Shown: positions 1 through 13,398 of the stretch, one piece after another
Position numbering within the stretch: the first letter of the stretch is position 1
Layout: each line of letters opens with the position of its first letter
Source: Phoebastria nigripes
Lineage: Eukaryota; Chordata; Aves; Procellariiformes; Diomedeidae
Direction of reading: 5' to 3'
DNA: 64,000 nt
NCBI GenBank assembly: GCA_035582835.1
Contig: JAYKAV010002442.1
Span: 3,173,728-3,237,727, forward strand
Notes under the pieces: model-generated
Database searches by the model: none
What the model saw: only the letters and a program-made list of their open reading frames with translations
Told to the model about the DNA's origin: nothing
Made by a program: the position numbers and the translations under genes

Positions 1-1065
1 GTGACTGACACTGCCAGGGACCTCCCCTGTCACACCTCCAGTGTGACTGACACTGCCAGGGACCTCCCCTGTCACACCTCCAGTGTGACTGACACGGCCA
101 GGAACCTCCTCTGTCACACCTCCAGTGTGACTGACACGGCCAGGGACCTCCCCTGTCACACCTCCAGTGTGACTGACACCGCCACAGGCTGGTCCCCCTA
201 ATCCCCCCAGTGGGAATGACACAGTTGCGGACCAGCCCCTGTCACTCCCCCAGTGTGACTGACACCCAGACATCAGTCCCAGTTATTCCCCCAGTTTGAC
301 TGATACAGCCAGACACCAGCCCCCATCACACCCCCAGTGTGACTGACACAGCTGGGGACCGCCCCTGTCACACCCCAAATGTGACTGACACTGGCAGGGA
401 CCGCCCCTGTCACACCCCCAGCATGACTGACACTGGCAGGGACCGCCTCTGTCACACCCCCAGTGTGACTGACACAGTCAGGGACCGCCCCATCACACCC
501 CCAGTGTGACTGACACAGCTGGGGACCGCCCCTGTCACACCCCCAGCATGACTGACACAGTCAGGGACCGCCCCATCACACCCGCAGTGTGACTGACGCA
601 GTCAGGGACCAGCCTCCTCACTCTCCCAGTGTGACTGAGACTCTGAGGCTGTTGCGCTATCACACACACCTGTGTGACTGACACAGCCAGGAATGAACCG
701 CTGCTCCAACCCCCAACGTGACTGACACACCGAGACCAGCCCTGTCCCCTGACGCATCACACTCCCATGAGGCTGACACAACCACCCCCAGTGAGACTGT
801 CACTCGGAGACCAGCCCTTGTCACCCCACCAGTAGGCCTGACACAGCCAGAGCCTGCTCCTGCTACAGCCCCTCAGTGTGGCTGACACACCCGGAGACCA
901 GCTCACCTTTCCACGGCTGTAGTCTGACTGACACCCAGGACAACCACCCCATTGGCACCTTGTACGCAGGCCCAGAAAACCTGATGGCAAATGATACCAG
1001 CACGCCTACAACTCCCCCAGTATGCCTGACAGGGATCAGTCGCCTGTCACAGCCCCTCATGGCCA
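1..1065. repeat. 42-bp minisatellite, decaying rightwards
   Basis: A tandem array whose unit is about 42 bp and reads roughly 'gtgactgacacngccaggga' followed by a C-rich half ending 'cacacccccagt'. The first four units are nearly identical. From about 200 onward the units vary in length, and beyond about 780 only degraded copies remain. The left edge is cut by the window start, so the true array is longer. Because 42 is a multiple of three, the repeat stays open in several frames and gives 14-residue periodic peptides. These are a by-product of the repeat and not a gene. Confidence 0.9.
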
Positions 1066-1247
1066 TGATGTCCCCCCTCCTGACACCCAGGCCACGTCCC
1101 TCCGTGGGGCTGAGGAAGCCAGAGAGCAGCCTCTGCTCACAGAGGTCTCGCTAGACGCCAAAAAACGTAACAGGAGACGGCACTGCCGCGCTCACAGGAG
1201 GAGCACACTGTTCTGTGGGGTCCTTAGCCATGGAAAACTCTGGTCTC

Positions 1248-1556
1248 TTCTGCCAAGCAACTAGCGATAGGACGAGAGGAAATGGCCTCAAGTTGTGCCA
1301 GGGGAGGTTTAGANTGGACATTAGGAAAAATTTCTTTACTGAAAGAGGGGTTAAGCATTGGAACAGGCTGCCCAGGGAAGTGGNNGAGTCACCATCCCTG
1401 GAAGTATTTAAACGACGTGTAGATGAGGCACTTAGGGACATGGTTTAGTGGGCATGGTGGTGTTGGGTTGATGGTTGGACTTGATGGTCTTAGAGGTCTT
1501 TTCCAACCTTAATGATTCTATGATTCTATGATTCTATTCTATGATTCTAAAACACC
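1248..1556 (+). mobile_element. CR1 LINE, 3'-terminal fragment
   Basis: This is a 5'-truncated copy of a chicken-repeat-1 non-LTR retrotransposon. It shows the family's conserved 3' region: 'ggaacaggctgcccaggga', then 'ccctggaagtatttaa', then 'ggttggacttgatggtctta', ending in a short ATTCTATG-like microsatellite tail. CR1 tails with this repeat are characteristic of birds and their relatives. Only the last roughly 300 bp are present, without the reverse transcriptase, so the copy is dead. Three N bases interrupt it. The left boundary is approximate. Confidence 0.93.
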
Positions 1557-4500
1557 TCGTCAGAGCATAAAGGACTCCAAAACGAATAATAGTGCCCTAT
1601 CTCCGTTATGTGTTCAAGCCCACCTGCTCAATCCTTCTCCAAAACACACCCATCAGACGGGAAGGATATTTGTCTGCTGGAGTTCTTTAAAATAAACACC
1701 TGACTTGGCCTTACGCTGGTACAAAGCCACCTAAATGCCCACAAATTCCTTAGCTGTCAGGTGAAAATCATTGGCATCCAACTGTTACAGGGTTAGGGAT
1801 GCTGAGGCGTGGTGTAAGGCTCCTTTTCCTGCACCTCATCCCAATTTCGTGCTGACAACCTGCATCCCAGCTTCTCAAGATTCACGCACCACGCCCCCCC
1901 CCCAAGAGTCTTACATAGGTTCAACAATTCTAGGGACAATTTATAGTTCCTAATCAAAAGTCATGGCATTTGGAAGACTGAGCACTCTCCTGGGGACATC
2001 AGTTCCACCAGTTCATCAGTACAGCCTTCATCATTGCTGTTACACACAGTCAACGCAAAGTTTTTCACATAACATCTTCTGGCTGTACATTAACACACAT
2101 TTTTTAACAACGCAGGATGTCTGGATACAGCAGAGGCCATGCCCCCAAGCCAGGGTCTGCCACGTCTGTTGCACGCTGTGAATTATTCCCAAACCAGCTG
2201 AGCTGCCCACAGATAACGGAAAAATGACTGCACGAGAGAGTGTGAGTACACAGCGTGTGTGTATGTATATGAGCAATCCCCTAAATATACAGGCTATATG
2301 GGAGAAGCCTCCAGATCCAGGACTCTCTGCTAAATCAAGTCAGGGGTATGATGCCTGTGCTATGCAGATGAGCTGTCATATTGTCTCCCACACAAGACCG
2401 TCTCCAAAGGAACCTACACCTACTGCAAATATCCTGCAGCATATGGACATTTATAGGTCAACCTGGAAAAAGCGAGAGTAATGATTGTCCAAAAAAAGCA
2501 GGAACCCAAATAATTTTCCAGTGTTATTTTGGAAAACGCAGACATAGAACAGGCTGAGTTATACATACCTGAGCGCCATTAGAAAATGTCAGATCGCCTC
2601 TAAAAATGCATTAGAAGAAAAAAAAAATGCCTCCAGCTTTCTTGTGCAAGAAGAGAATGCAGTATGTAAATAAGATTCCCTAATAAAAATCAGTGCTGGA
2701 ATGAATTTGCAAGCATATTCTAACCCTCTCTTGTGACGGGGACAGAGCCTGGGCTTTCATCCTAACAGCCAAAAACATCATCAGGCTGAAACTCTGACAG
2801 AAGAGCTGCACTTTCATTGCAGGAGCAACCGTGATGTATAATCCAGGATCTCCTCCCGTAACGATTTCAGAGCAAACCCAGAATATTTGTTACCCTTCTC
2901 TAAATTGAGCTGGAAAAAAAAAAAAACAAACCTTCTGGTGCCAACTCTATGAAAACAACACATGTGTCTTGACAGCATACTGTTAGATGATTTAAAATTG
3001 AAGACCAACCAACAATGCAATATTCTAGGTGTTGGAGGAGGAAGGGGACTGGCAGACCCCAAAATCTGTTTGCATTTCCAGATTCTCAGCGTTCACCTCT
3101 GGCGTGTACCTGCCACATCTCCCAGTTGTGTGCACCATCCTCAGTATATTTTTCCAAAGCTTCAGCCTCTAAAAAAAGCCGAACCCTCTGTTGACTGACG
3201 CTTCTGCTGGAGAGCTAAGATTTCTATATTTAGCATCAGAAAGAATTTGGGGAGGCAGCTGTCCCTTTTTTTCTTTTTTTTTTTTTTTTTTTTTTTTGGT
3301 AGATTTGGATGTTGTACATTTTAAAACATTTTACTTAAAGCATCAGCACATCAGTTCATAATTGCAGAGTGGGGAAAAGGACCGTGGCAGTAGTTGAAAA
3401 AACATTAAATTTGCAGGGAAGTGACTGAAGCGTTTGCACAGAAGGGGGCAAATGGAGATAAGACAGGCAGTCGGCTTGCATTCAGCTGTCGGGAAACTTG
3501 TACAGCAGAGACTTACCCTTTGTAAGAGAANCAAGGGGAAAAAAAAAGCAAAACTACAGAAACACCTGCTTTCTCTTCTCTCCTNTGTGTGCAAACTCTC
3601 ATTAGATGAATTATTGGACCACAGCTTGATCAGTGGAGACAGTCCCTTGCCACCAGAATGGATCCCTCTCACATCTCTGCTGGGATCTGCGCACCCACTT
3701 GCAGGACTGTGCTGGGGACAGTGTTCACTAAGGTCGCATCATTCAAGGAAGAGAATCCCTCTGCCCTGAATGTTTTGGTCACTGCTGGGATGACCAAGGT
3801 GCCCGTCCTTGCACGTTTGTATTAATGCCTTTTCATTTGGCTCCTTTTTAGTTTTCTTTGTTATAATCCTCAGGAAGAGTCAAGACATAAACATCCCTTG
3901 CCAACAGGCAGCTGTTGAGCCCAGACTGGCTGTTTTTTAGCCACTGCAGTCTGTCCATGAAAGAGAAACTTGGAGTGAAAATGGTCGCGTGGGACTAGGC
4001 ACACTCGGGGCAGCAGAGCAGCTTTGCCTTCAGCCCTGCAAACACTCCATAAGAGCCTTTCTCTGACAGGGAGCTGAATCTGTATGGTCCCACCCGTACA
4101 AGATGGCCATGGCAGTACTGGCAAGGTTCGTGCCAGCATCACAGCTTTCCAGGCTGAACTGCTCCAGCAAAATCCCTTTGCACTGCCCACAGCTACTGAC
4201 TGCATGAGAACACCCAACTTATATTAAACACACAAATATCCCAGCAAAACCCCTCTAACCTATGAGGCACAAAAGGTCTGGTTTGATTTGCATTTAGCAG
4301 CCTTCCCGACCTAAAGTATAACAAGCACGGTATCATCTCCTTACACCGGGGAGACATCACAAAACGCTTACCTGAAATAGAGGTGTCTATTCTCCATCTG
4401 GTAGGAAAACAAGCTTAACATTTAAAACTGTCTGCAAGATGGGAGCAAATGAAGTCCTGAATGAGTGCAGAAGGGAACAGAATGTAATAAAACTAAACAG

Positions 4501-7207
4501 GTAATCGCCGATAAATTATCTGGAGACACAGGCTAACGCCAAACAAACCAGGAGAGAGAGCTTAAAAATAACTGATAACTGAAGCACTGCTCCAGCGCAG
4601 AGTGAGGTAACAGGCAATCTTGTTCTTGACATCTCTGTATTTGCTTTTTTTGAAACTCTGCAGTTATTTAGATTAAAAACCATCACTTGCACGATCCAGC
4701 TAATGTTATTCACATCATTTTACACATATATACTCTACAAGTGCATCTGTGACTTCGCACAGAAAGTAAACCTTATTTTATATAAAACAATTGACTTGCC
4801 AAGTAAAATATAAGTTGTCCTACATTTTTTTTTCCCAGAGAACTGAAACTCGAGCTAATGGATCAGAAAATGTAAAACGAACAGAAAACACCTGGAAAAA
4901 GAGGTTAAAATAGTTATTCGTGTTCAGCTGAAGAATCTGTTGGTTATCTGTCCTAGATTTAATTAGTGAAAACCACAAAGATTGGCTAGCTCAGCACAAA
5001 ATTTCTGACCTGAGCCAATTTCATNTTTGACAGGATAAAATACTGCTGCTTAGAAGAGCTAGCTGAACAACACCTATGAAGCGTGCATGCTGATGAGCTT
5101 TCAGAGCGGTAAATGGCTTTACAAACCCAGCCCCATTTTGAGGAAACATATTTGAGAGATTCAACAAGTGTAAGGAGTAATCAGGGCATAGCCTGGGTTC
5201 CTTTGGGTACCCAGGACTGCCCTGGGGTGCAATTTTGGCTGTTGTATCCTTTTGGGTGACTCTTAAACTGAACGATCACAGGCAACGCAGAGCAGCCAAC
5301 ATAATCAAAGCCACTGTCATAGATAATAACTTCAAGATTCCCAAACCGCTTATAAGTACATGGTACCCATATAAAAATTAATGACCCATTGACTGCAAAC
5401 AGCAAAGCACAAGGCAAAAACAGATTTGTTGATGTATCTATTTGCCATTTGCTGCCTGTCCTCACACTAAAAGTGTTTCTGGTTATGGTTACTGTTAATT
5501 GCTTTTTATCTAACAGTGGAGCTAAGAGGTTTCAGTTGAGATGGGGTTTCACAGTGTTAGGCAATTACACAAACATCCAGATGCACAAAAATTCCCTGGT
5601 TTGTAATCTGGACAAGGCAGAACACAGAGAGTTATCTCGGGCCTAAAAAGAGGTTTCTGGTCTGGTAAAAAGTATCTGACTGACCAAGGAAGCATCAGGG
5701 AAGGTGAAAAAATGAATCACTGCCTCCTTGTGCTTAATCTGTTACAGCTCACAGATTAAAAATTCAGCCACAGTTGCCTGAATTTTAACTCATCAACAGG
5801 AACACACAGAAGCATCGTATTTTCAAACATACCACATCTTCTGAAGACATTCCTCCCAAGGAGGGCTTCCTTGTGCGGTGTCATTATCTCCGACAGATCT
5901 GCTTTGGAAATTTCCTCTCGGGGCTCCTCCAAGATGACAAGTGAATTCTCTGCATCAGAAATATTTGTTCAGAGGCTGCCAGGCTCATCAGTCACTTCCC
6001 CGAGAAGGAGGCAGTCCAGGGGGTATTCTGCTCTTCCCCTTCCTATTGCCCCTGCAAAAATGACATTATTGAGGGGACAATGACTACAGCCACATGCCTG
6101 GGCCGCTTGTCTCTCTGTGACAGTGCTCATTTCTCAGTGTCAGGGCTGGGAACAGCACTGCTGGCTGAGCTTGGTCCTCGCGGCCAAATCACAAACACCC
6201 CAAAGCAAGAGAGTAACCTGGATTGGCCTGAGCAGGACTACCAGCCCCTTGGGCACCCTGCTGCTCTGGGGGTTAGGAGGGATAAGGCATCCCTGCTGGC
6301 TGCCATCCACCAACACAGGGCTAATTATTTGAGACCTACCCAGGCAGAAGGGAAAAACAAACATCCCCCTGCCCCTCCCAGCATGGGATTGTTTAACACG
6401 CACCTTTGATCTGATGGTAATTCTTCATGGACTGTACAAGTGATTTATGGCACCTCCGTGTAGCATCATGGGTGGACAAGGAGAGGATGGCTGGATCTCA
6501 GGCGGCATCTAGACTGGTGGGTTACCAAAGGCCTCTGACAGCTCCTGATTTACTTAATGAAGAGCTCCTTCCTACAGCTCTGACTGCCGCTTCATCATTC
6601 ATCATTAACGAAGCACTTAGATGTCTTATCTCTGAACAGTGAGATTTCTTGTGTACACATAAATCAGCCTCTCTCTAGCAAGAAAGCTTAGTTTTCACCT
6701 AGCCGGCTTTTTCTGAACGCAAAGGCTCTGCGATAAGAAGGAAAAATACCTTCCCCTTTTCATTCTCAGACATACTACATGACAGTCTTTTCCCTTTCAA
6801 ATGTTATTCACTACTTTTCATTCCATGCTCACCAATTATTAAAATGATTTTGCTTAGACAGAGACAAGCAAAGTATAATGTAGTTTCTTCTTCTTGTTTT
6901 TTCATCTTCTGTGTTTTTGTCACACAAGTGAAGATTTGATTTGGTCTCTTTGAAAGATGGCTAAGGACTCATTTGTTGTGATTATTCCACTTTTAAACCG
7001 GTGCTGCTTTGCTACACATCTGAAACCAGATGAACCCAGTGGTGAACATGTCAGGTTTTGAAAGGTGTCGCAGGAGAAAAAGTGTTATTAGTTCATCCCG
7101 CTAACAAAGGTATCATGCTGGATTTTCAGCCTCACCGTTACTGCTGTGTCTATGGTTTCTGAAGCCAAAAGATGAAGACTCATTAATTAACAAAAGAAGC
7201 TGGGAGA
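1557..7207. other. Intergenic, no gene recognised
   Basis: AT-rich DNA with no open frame longer than about 115 codons on either strand and no recognisable protein similarity or codon bias. It contains a long T run near 3265-3297 and a few N bases. Nothing else could be identified by eye. Confidence 0.6.
3265..3297. repeat. Poly-T tract
   Basis: An almost pure run of about 33 T with a single C. Such tracts can be old retroposon tails on the opposite strand, but no element is recognisable beside it. Confidence 0.85.
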
Positions 7208-7310
7208 TAATCTTGTGATTAAGTTATTGGAGCGGGACCTGGGAGAACTGGGTTGATTTCTCAGTCCTGGACTGGTTGCTATGTGATCTTATTCAAATCA
7301 CTGCATGGAA
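7208..7310 (+). mobile_element. MIR-like (tRNA-derived) SINE relic
   Basis: The stretch reads like the 5' half of a MIR-type SINE: 'gggacctgggagaactgggtt' in the position of the tRNA B-box region, followed by 'tgctatgtgatcttattcaa', which resembles the MIR core 'ctgtgtgaccttgggcaa'. It is heavily diverged, as expected for an element amplified before the amniote radiation. The assignment is by eye from family knowledge and the ends are uncertain. Confidence 0.6.
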
Positions 7311-10300
7311 GTAAACGCAAAACGTTGGTAGTGCCAGCTCCCCATAGGCTGCAGGCACTGTGGGCAGGGGCTGCTGCACATTATATTTTTCATTATTACC
7401 AGCTGGAGTCAGTTCTTCTGTAAGACAAATGGAAATAACCCCCCAACTCTAAATGCATTTCNTGTTCTGCAACTGGCCTTTGCTCAAGCTTGCTATTTTT
7501 CCAGAATCTCCTGTGATTGACTAAATCACTCCTTTTAATGTTTTCCCCACTTTCTTCTGTTTCCTAGTGAATGTCTTTACCTTCTGTCTGTTGCAAATGT
7601 GAACAGTTTTAATTAGGTGCTGTTGAAATGTCTTTTGCAGTTTGGCATCCTGTTTGGTTTCGCTCCTCTCGTTCTCTTTGCAGTTCTGTTCCTTCCCACA
7701 TTGCTTATGTTTTCTTGTTTGTGGAAGCTCTTCTTTATATGCATAATTTAATCATGCTGCACTTCAATTTCGTCTCTAATAAGCATAAATAGGGAAAAGG
7801 GCATCTGAAGCCCATCTCTCCAGATGCTCCTTAAATAGTCCTCTTTTCCTCTAGCGTGTCCCTCAGATGTTACAGGTTTCCAGCTGAACTCAAGGACAAT
7901 GCACTCAGCTCAGCTCAATGGATTTGTTGTGTTTTCAATTATATTCCTAAATAACTTCATTTCTTCTACAACTTTAGAGATCATACCGAGCCTACACCTT
8001 CAACTGAGGTCCAGAACAGCAGGGAACTGCTCAAGAAACTCAAAAAAGAACCAAAGCCCAGGGGTGGTGCTATTAAAACCAGTTCCCCATCCCCTCCTTT
8101 TTCAGCTCTAGGGTTGAACTACTGGATTTCATTTTTTGCTCAAGTTATCCTTATTGTGGCAGCAGCAAATCTACATGGTCTTCTTTCCCCCTGGAGATTC
8201 GCTATCGGTGTCTCGCCACTCCATCCTCAATGCTCTGATCTGCGAGCACTGGATATCGCAAGTCATTTTTCTATATTAACCAGATCACTGTTGATCTAGT
8301 TACATCCAGCTTATCTGGGGAAGTCAGTAATTTCAATTAAGCTGTGTTATGCATTTACTTCTAGTTTTATAAGAGAAAACAGACTTTCCCTTTTATTCTT
8401 CCTGATCTCCAACAGCAATACCACAAAAATCATAAAAAATAGGGCTGAAGTGAACTGCAGAGGTCCGGCAGTTCACCTCTCTAACACAAAGACATGGTCA
8501 TCTACACCACAATCCACTNCAGAAAGAGAATTTTAACAGGCTCCACACACAAACTTTTCAGATGCAGCCTCTGTAACCTCTCCCACGATCTGCTCTAGCA
8601 TTTACCCTATACCTATAATGACCGTGTTTTCTTTCCCTCCTCTGTCATGTTCAAACTGCATCTGCTTTGCTATTGTTTAAGCCTACTGCTTCTTCTCCCA
8701 CCCAGCCCATGTGTGGCGAGCGTGATTTTTACAGACGTGCAGCCTGTTATCAGATCTCCCCACTTATTCCCTTTCTCGACTGCTGACCCGGGCCAGTCCC
8801 TGTAGAGAAGTGGCAGAGGGCAGGCAATGCACCCTCTGAGCAGCCTACGTTTGGGCTGAAGTCAACCCCACCAAAGAAAGGTATTTGAGAAGCAAGGATT
8901 AGCAAGATGAATTNTATGAGAAGTAGATAAATGAATAGNGACACTTCTTCAAAATTCATTTTTCTGAGGTTTGACATAAGCCAGTCAGGAGATCGCGTCC
9001 TATCACGTTATCAGGGACAACTGCCTCGCTGCAATGGAATCATTTAGCCATGCGTGGAAGGAGGGAGGATTAGACAGAAGAAGACTCGGTGTGTGATGAA
9101 TGGGATTTACAGGCAAACCCGCACGCTGCACAGTCGCTGCCCTGCCTCCACCCACGGGAGGATGACGATATGGAGCTGATCTCTGGGGCACTTTGTCCTG
9201 GTGCTGATTCTAGTCAAAAGGTGAACGTCATTGCCAGGCTTTCCTTTGTGCTTTGGGGTATCAACAAAACCCTTTGAAGATGCTCTGGGGTAGGATACTT
9301 GGCTTTATCCTGACCTTGGGAAGTACATGGGCTTGTCCCTTTTTCCACACCTTCTTTGGGGAGCACACCAGTGTGGCTGTCCACAGCTAACTTGATGCAG
9401 TGATTCCATCTCTGCAGTTAGGACTTCTGTTTTAATGCTTTCCAGCACAGGCAAAGAAACTATTTTTTACTCTTGTGTCATCAAATAAGGACAGAAAAAA
9501 AATCAGTATCCTGTAGCTTTTCCCNCAGTGAATAGCACCTCATTCACTGGGTGCTCCTAGCTCGATCCAGAGGGGACACCTGTTGAATTTTATTCTCTTC
9601 TGCTCTTAACCACTTACTGGAAAAGCAACAGCCACACACTGCAAGCTTAGAGGTCTGTTCTGGGTCCACGGCATAAAAACAAACTATTAACAAGTGACCT
9701 TTCAGCTACAGCAGATGAAATCTGTGCCCTAAAAATCAATTCCTTCAGCTGCATTTTTCAGGCTTCCTTTGGACACTTTGGAGGATTCAAAACCTTGATC
9801 TGACTTGTGGCTTGAGTCCTTTTTCCCAAACACTGCACATGTCCCTTTCAACTCAAGTCTCCAGCCAGAGACAAGAGGGACCAAACCACCAGAAAAGGCT
9901 CTGGGGATGGGATGGCTCAGACAGGAACAAAGGACTTTTCAAGAAACCCTTCTCAGCACAGCTTCCTGCTCAAGTTTTCAAACCCAGCATTGAAGTCACC
10001 TCCAAAATTATCCAGCACGCTGTTTACCTAGCACAGGCTCTGACACATTATAGGTTTGCTCATGCTTAATTGAAGTAGGAGAAGCCTTGAGTAACTTGGC
10101 TCTGACAGGCACCGTGACATTTTCTTTCTACAAGGGGAAACCTCAAAGACGCTCATGACTGATAAGGTCTGACTGTTTCCACTGTTCACGTTTACAAAGG
10201 AAATAGGTAAAAATATCTACAGGTACTGGAGAGGAAAGGGAAGCCTTTTTACTGTGTGGAGTGGAAACCCTAGCTTCAAAATTAAGGCAGCTAAAAATCA

Positions 10301-13300
10301 CTAGTTGCTTTTCAAAATGCTGGCCAAACAGCTGCTGTTTGACATTTGTGTGTGCAAAGTTACGTACAAAAAAAGGAAAGAGGAGAGACATGTTTGGAAG
10401 CACAGCGGTAGCTGCATGCAGAAGAAAACACACGGCTCCTTCCAGCCCGGATTGTGTCATTTAGTGTGCATCTGGATGGCAGAGCTGAAGGCATCGCATC
10501 CGACGTGCTCACTGGCTATCGAAAGAACACTTGGGGTAAAGCAGGTCAGTGGTGTTAACGCTAACAGTGGGATCACCCTGGCCACATTGCTGGACCGCAC
10601 CAGCTTTTGGTCATCTCATGCGCCTCCCATCAGTGCAGGAAAGCTCAAGAGAGGATGCTGAGTAATATGGATGTTTTTTTCTGATCCTGGGTCGAAGCCA
10701 GGACTCCTCCAGCCCTCATGGTGGGTCTGTTCAGCATCACTATGCCTGCAGGACCAAGTTCACTTGTGACAGCAGAGATGCAAAGGGTGAGCTCCAGTCT
10801 GATGGAGGGCCTGAAATGTTGCGCTGTGAGAAAATCAGCAGCCAGGGCAGAGAGGAGGAAGATGCCAGCAGTATTAGTATAACGGCCAGGGAATCCTTAC
10901 AGATGAAGATGACATGGTTAGATAAATTCAGGGTGGTACTGCAGAATAAGTGCATGCCACTAAGCTAATGAAAGCGCAGCCTGCATTTCAAGAGGGCCTC
11001 ACTGCAGCGTCAGCAATCAGCTCATTTGTGCTGGTCAAGATAATGGTAATGATGGAGTAGCAATACCAGCAAGCAAGAAATACTCTGAGAAATGGTGTCA
11101 GATGATTTCAGGAGACCCTTAAAATAATGCTAAGATACTAGAGCAGGAAAGAAGTGTGGATTAAGCTATAAAAACTGACCTGTTGGATGGAGGCCCTTCT
11201 CCATCATAGCAGAAAGTCCCATGGTCACCAAGATGTTCAGCTACAATGAAACGAGCTTGATAGGAGCTTAATTAGAGTGAAAGATGGGGGAAATAAATAA
11301 AAGATGAAACCCTTTAAATGAATGGACAGCAAACCCCAGCAAGCAGGGCCTCTAAACCTACACCAGAGAGAAAACAGATACTGCTGATCTGGCAATGGAA
11401 GAAAAGCAGAGGGGAAAGAGTGCCGGGTGCTCCAGACACACCATGAGCTACATCAGTACCTGGAGTCAGGCTTGTCCTGCTGCTTGCTCCTGGGACATCA
11501 GGTCTATCCTCTGGGAACGGGAGGCTCGTCCTGGCTGTGGCAGTGGGGTGAGGCTGTGCAGCTCTCTCCTCCCTTCAAAGTTATCCCCCGATTGCCAGCT
11601 AGAAACCAGACACCGCCAACTCCATAGCTTATTCACCTTCATCAATATTTTAATAGATATTGGTTTTTACTGTAAGAGACATCACTTCTTGTTAATTTGA
11701 GTGCTGGAATAGTACTGGCAGGCAGAATACCTTGGCTCCAAACAAACCGTGAGGGGAAAAGGGAAATAAATTCCTAAGAACAATTGGAAAGAACCTAATT
11801 CAATAATAGATTTTGTTTGGTATCATTCTGGCAGCAGCAGTCATCTTCCTGTTATTTTTAGGTTCTGATGACACCAACAGGTTTTGTTTTTTTCTTTATG
11901 GGGTTTTATTGTTGCTGTTATGCAAAAAAATCCCAAGGAGAAAATTTTCATAGTTTAATCACATTGAATGAAATTGCAATTATTTCTAGAATTTAAGACT
12001 TTGTACCTCTAGATCCTCAGCAAAATATGCAGAAGTTTGCCTGAGTCCAGAGAGGAGGAGAAGGACTTCTTGGTTGGCTTTTGGGGAAGGATAGAGGGAT
12101 GGGATGAGGACAGAGAGCAAACACATAATTACCTAGCGAGAGACTAATAGGGTTTTAGATGAAGCATATTACACAGCCCAAGAGGCAGAATTTGTGTTTA
12201 TAAATACAAAACAAACATCAAAATAATCTCGTTTCATGTGACAGCCTCTTTCTTTGTGTTTTTCTTTCCGAGGGATTAGTCACGGAAGTATTTATTTGGG
12301 GATATTATCTGCAGTAGCTATACAAACCAGGCACCAAATATTACGAATGCCTGGTCCAGTATTGTTTGTGCTTTCCGCTAGGTTGTGAAATTCTTGATCT
12401 GTAAAAAATGCGTGTTTTGAAGAGCTTTTCCCTGTGATTTCCTTTGCTTTGTGCATCACGAAGACTTATTTTTTTGTGCACTAAGTAGCTTGATAGTGCA
12501 AATGCAGACTAAGCCAGGAGGGGCTCCCACGGAGAGCGAGGGCGAAAGGAAGCCTATCAGCATCAGCTGTGCGGCCCTGCACTTGGGGTCCTGTGATGGG
12601 CAAGAGGTGCATCTGCTGAACCCCGAACCCCTTACCTTTTTTGACTCTGAATTCAGGAGCTGTCGCAGATGGACACAGTCGATTGACCACGACGGGGCCG
12701 TGCGGTTCCTGAACCGTGTTGCTTGACGCAGATGCTTGCTCACCGAGGTGCAAAGGGATGCTCACCTAGCTGTAAGCACGCCCACAGCACAGCTCAGGGT
12801 CACCGTCCAGCTGAGATATCTCCATCCTCTCTTCATTTACTGCAGATTTCTTATTCTTCAGTGGAAAAGCCTCTTCTCGTGTTTCATTACTGTGGAGGAG
12901 CAAGCAAGGAGGCGTTTTCACTGAACATCCCCATCTCCTCCCAGGACTGCTTGGCCAGGGGAAAAGCAAGAGAGAAGCAAAGACCATCAGATGATTCCCT
13001 TGGGAGCTGCATGTCCCCTTTCAAAGGTGACAACTTCCAGACCAAGAAAGGACATTATTGTTCCAGGGCTGGCCAAAATGAGAGTTAACCAAACCCTTAT
13101 AAATGAGGGAATTTGTACTTAGGGACAGCAGGATCCATATCCCCTCACTGCTAGGCTTGAGGNATTTTCTGTTCTGGCTTGAGCACTTGGGATGAAGAGA
13201 TACTGGTTATAAAACTGCTTGGCTATGAGGAATAAGGTGCAAACTATAAATTCATGTTTTCAAGAGTTTGTTCAGCTTAGATGNCACTTCTGGGCTCTGA

Positions 13301-13375
13301 GTTATACAAGATCCTGTATTTTTCAAGGGTTAATAACTGGTGAATTCTTCTGGTTTGTTTTGGTTTTTTTTTTTT
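7311..13375. other. Intergenic, no gene recognised
   Basis: AT-rich non-coding DNA. The open frames are short, overlap on both strands and show no family features. The only structure seen is a short perfect inverted repeat at 8450-8476. Confidence 0.6.
8450..8476. repeat. Short perfect inverted repeat
   Basis: Two 9-base arms, gtgaactgc and gcagttcac, flank a 9-base spacer. It could form a small hairpin, but an inverted repeat of this size also arises by chance in several kilobases of DNA. No adjacent gene gives it a role. Confidence 0.5.
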
Positions 13376-13398
13376 NNNNNNNNNNNNNNNTTTTTTTT
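13364..13398. other. Assembly gap inside a T run
   Basis: Fifteen N (13376-13390) are flanked on both sides by T homopolymer. The gap probably marks a poly-T tract that the sequencing could not cross, so its true length is unknown. Confidence 0.9.

Noticed and set aside
1..780. Regular repeats resembling a CRISPR array
   Set aside because: The units are head-to-tail with no unique spacers, in a vertebrate genome, so this is a minisatellite.
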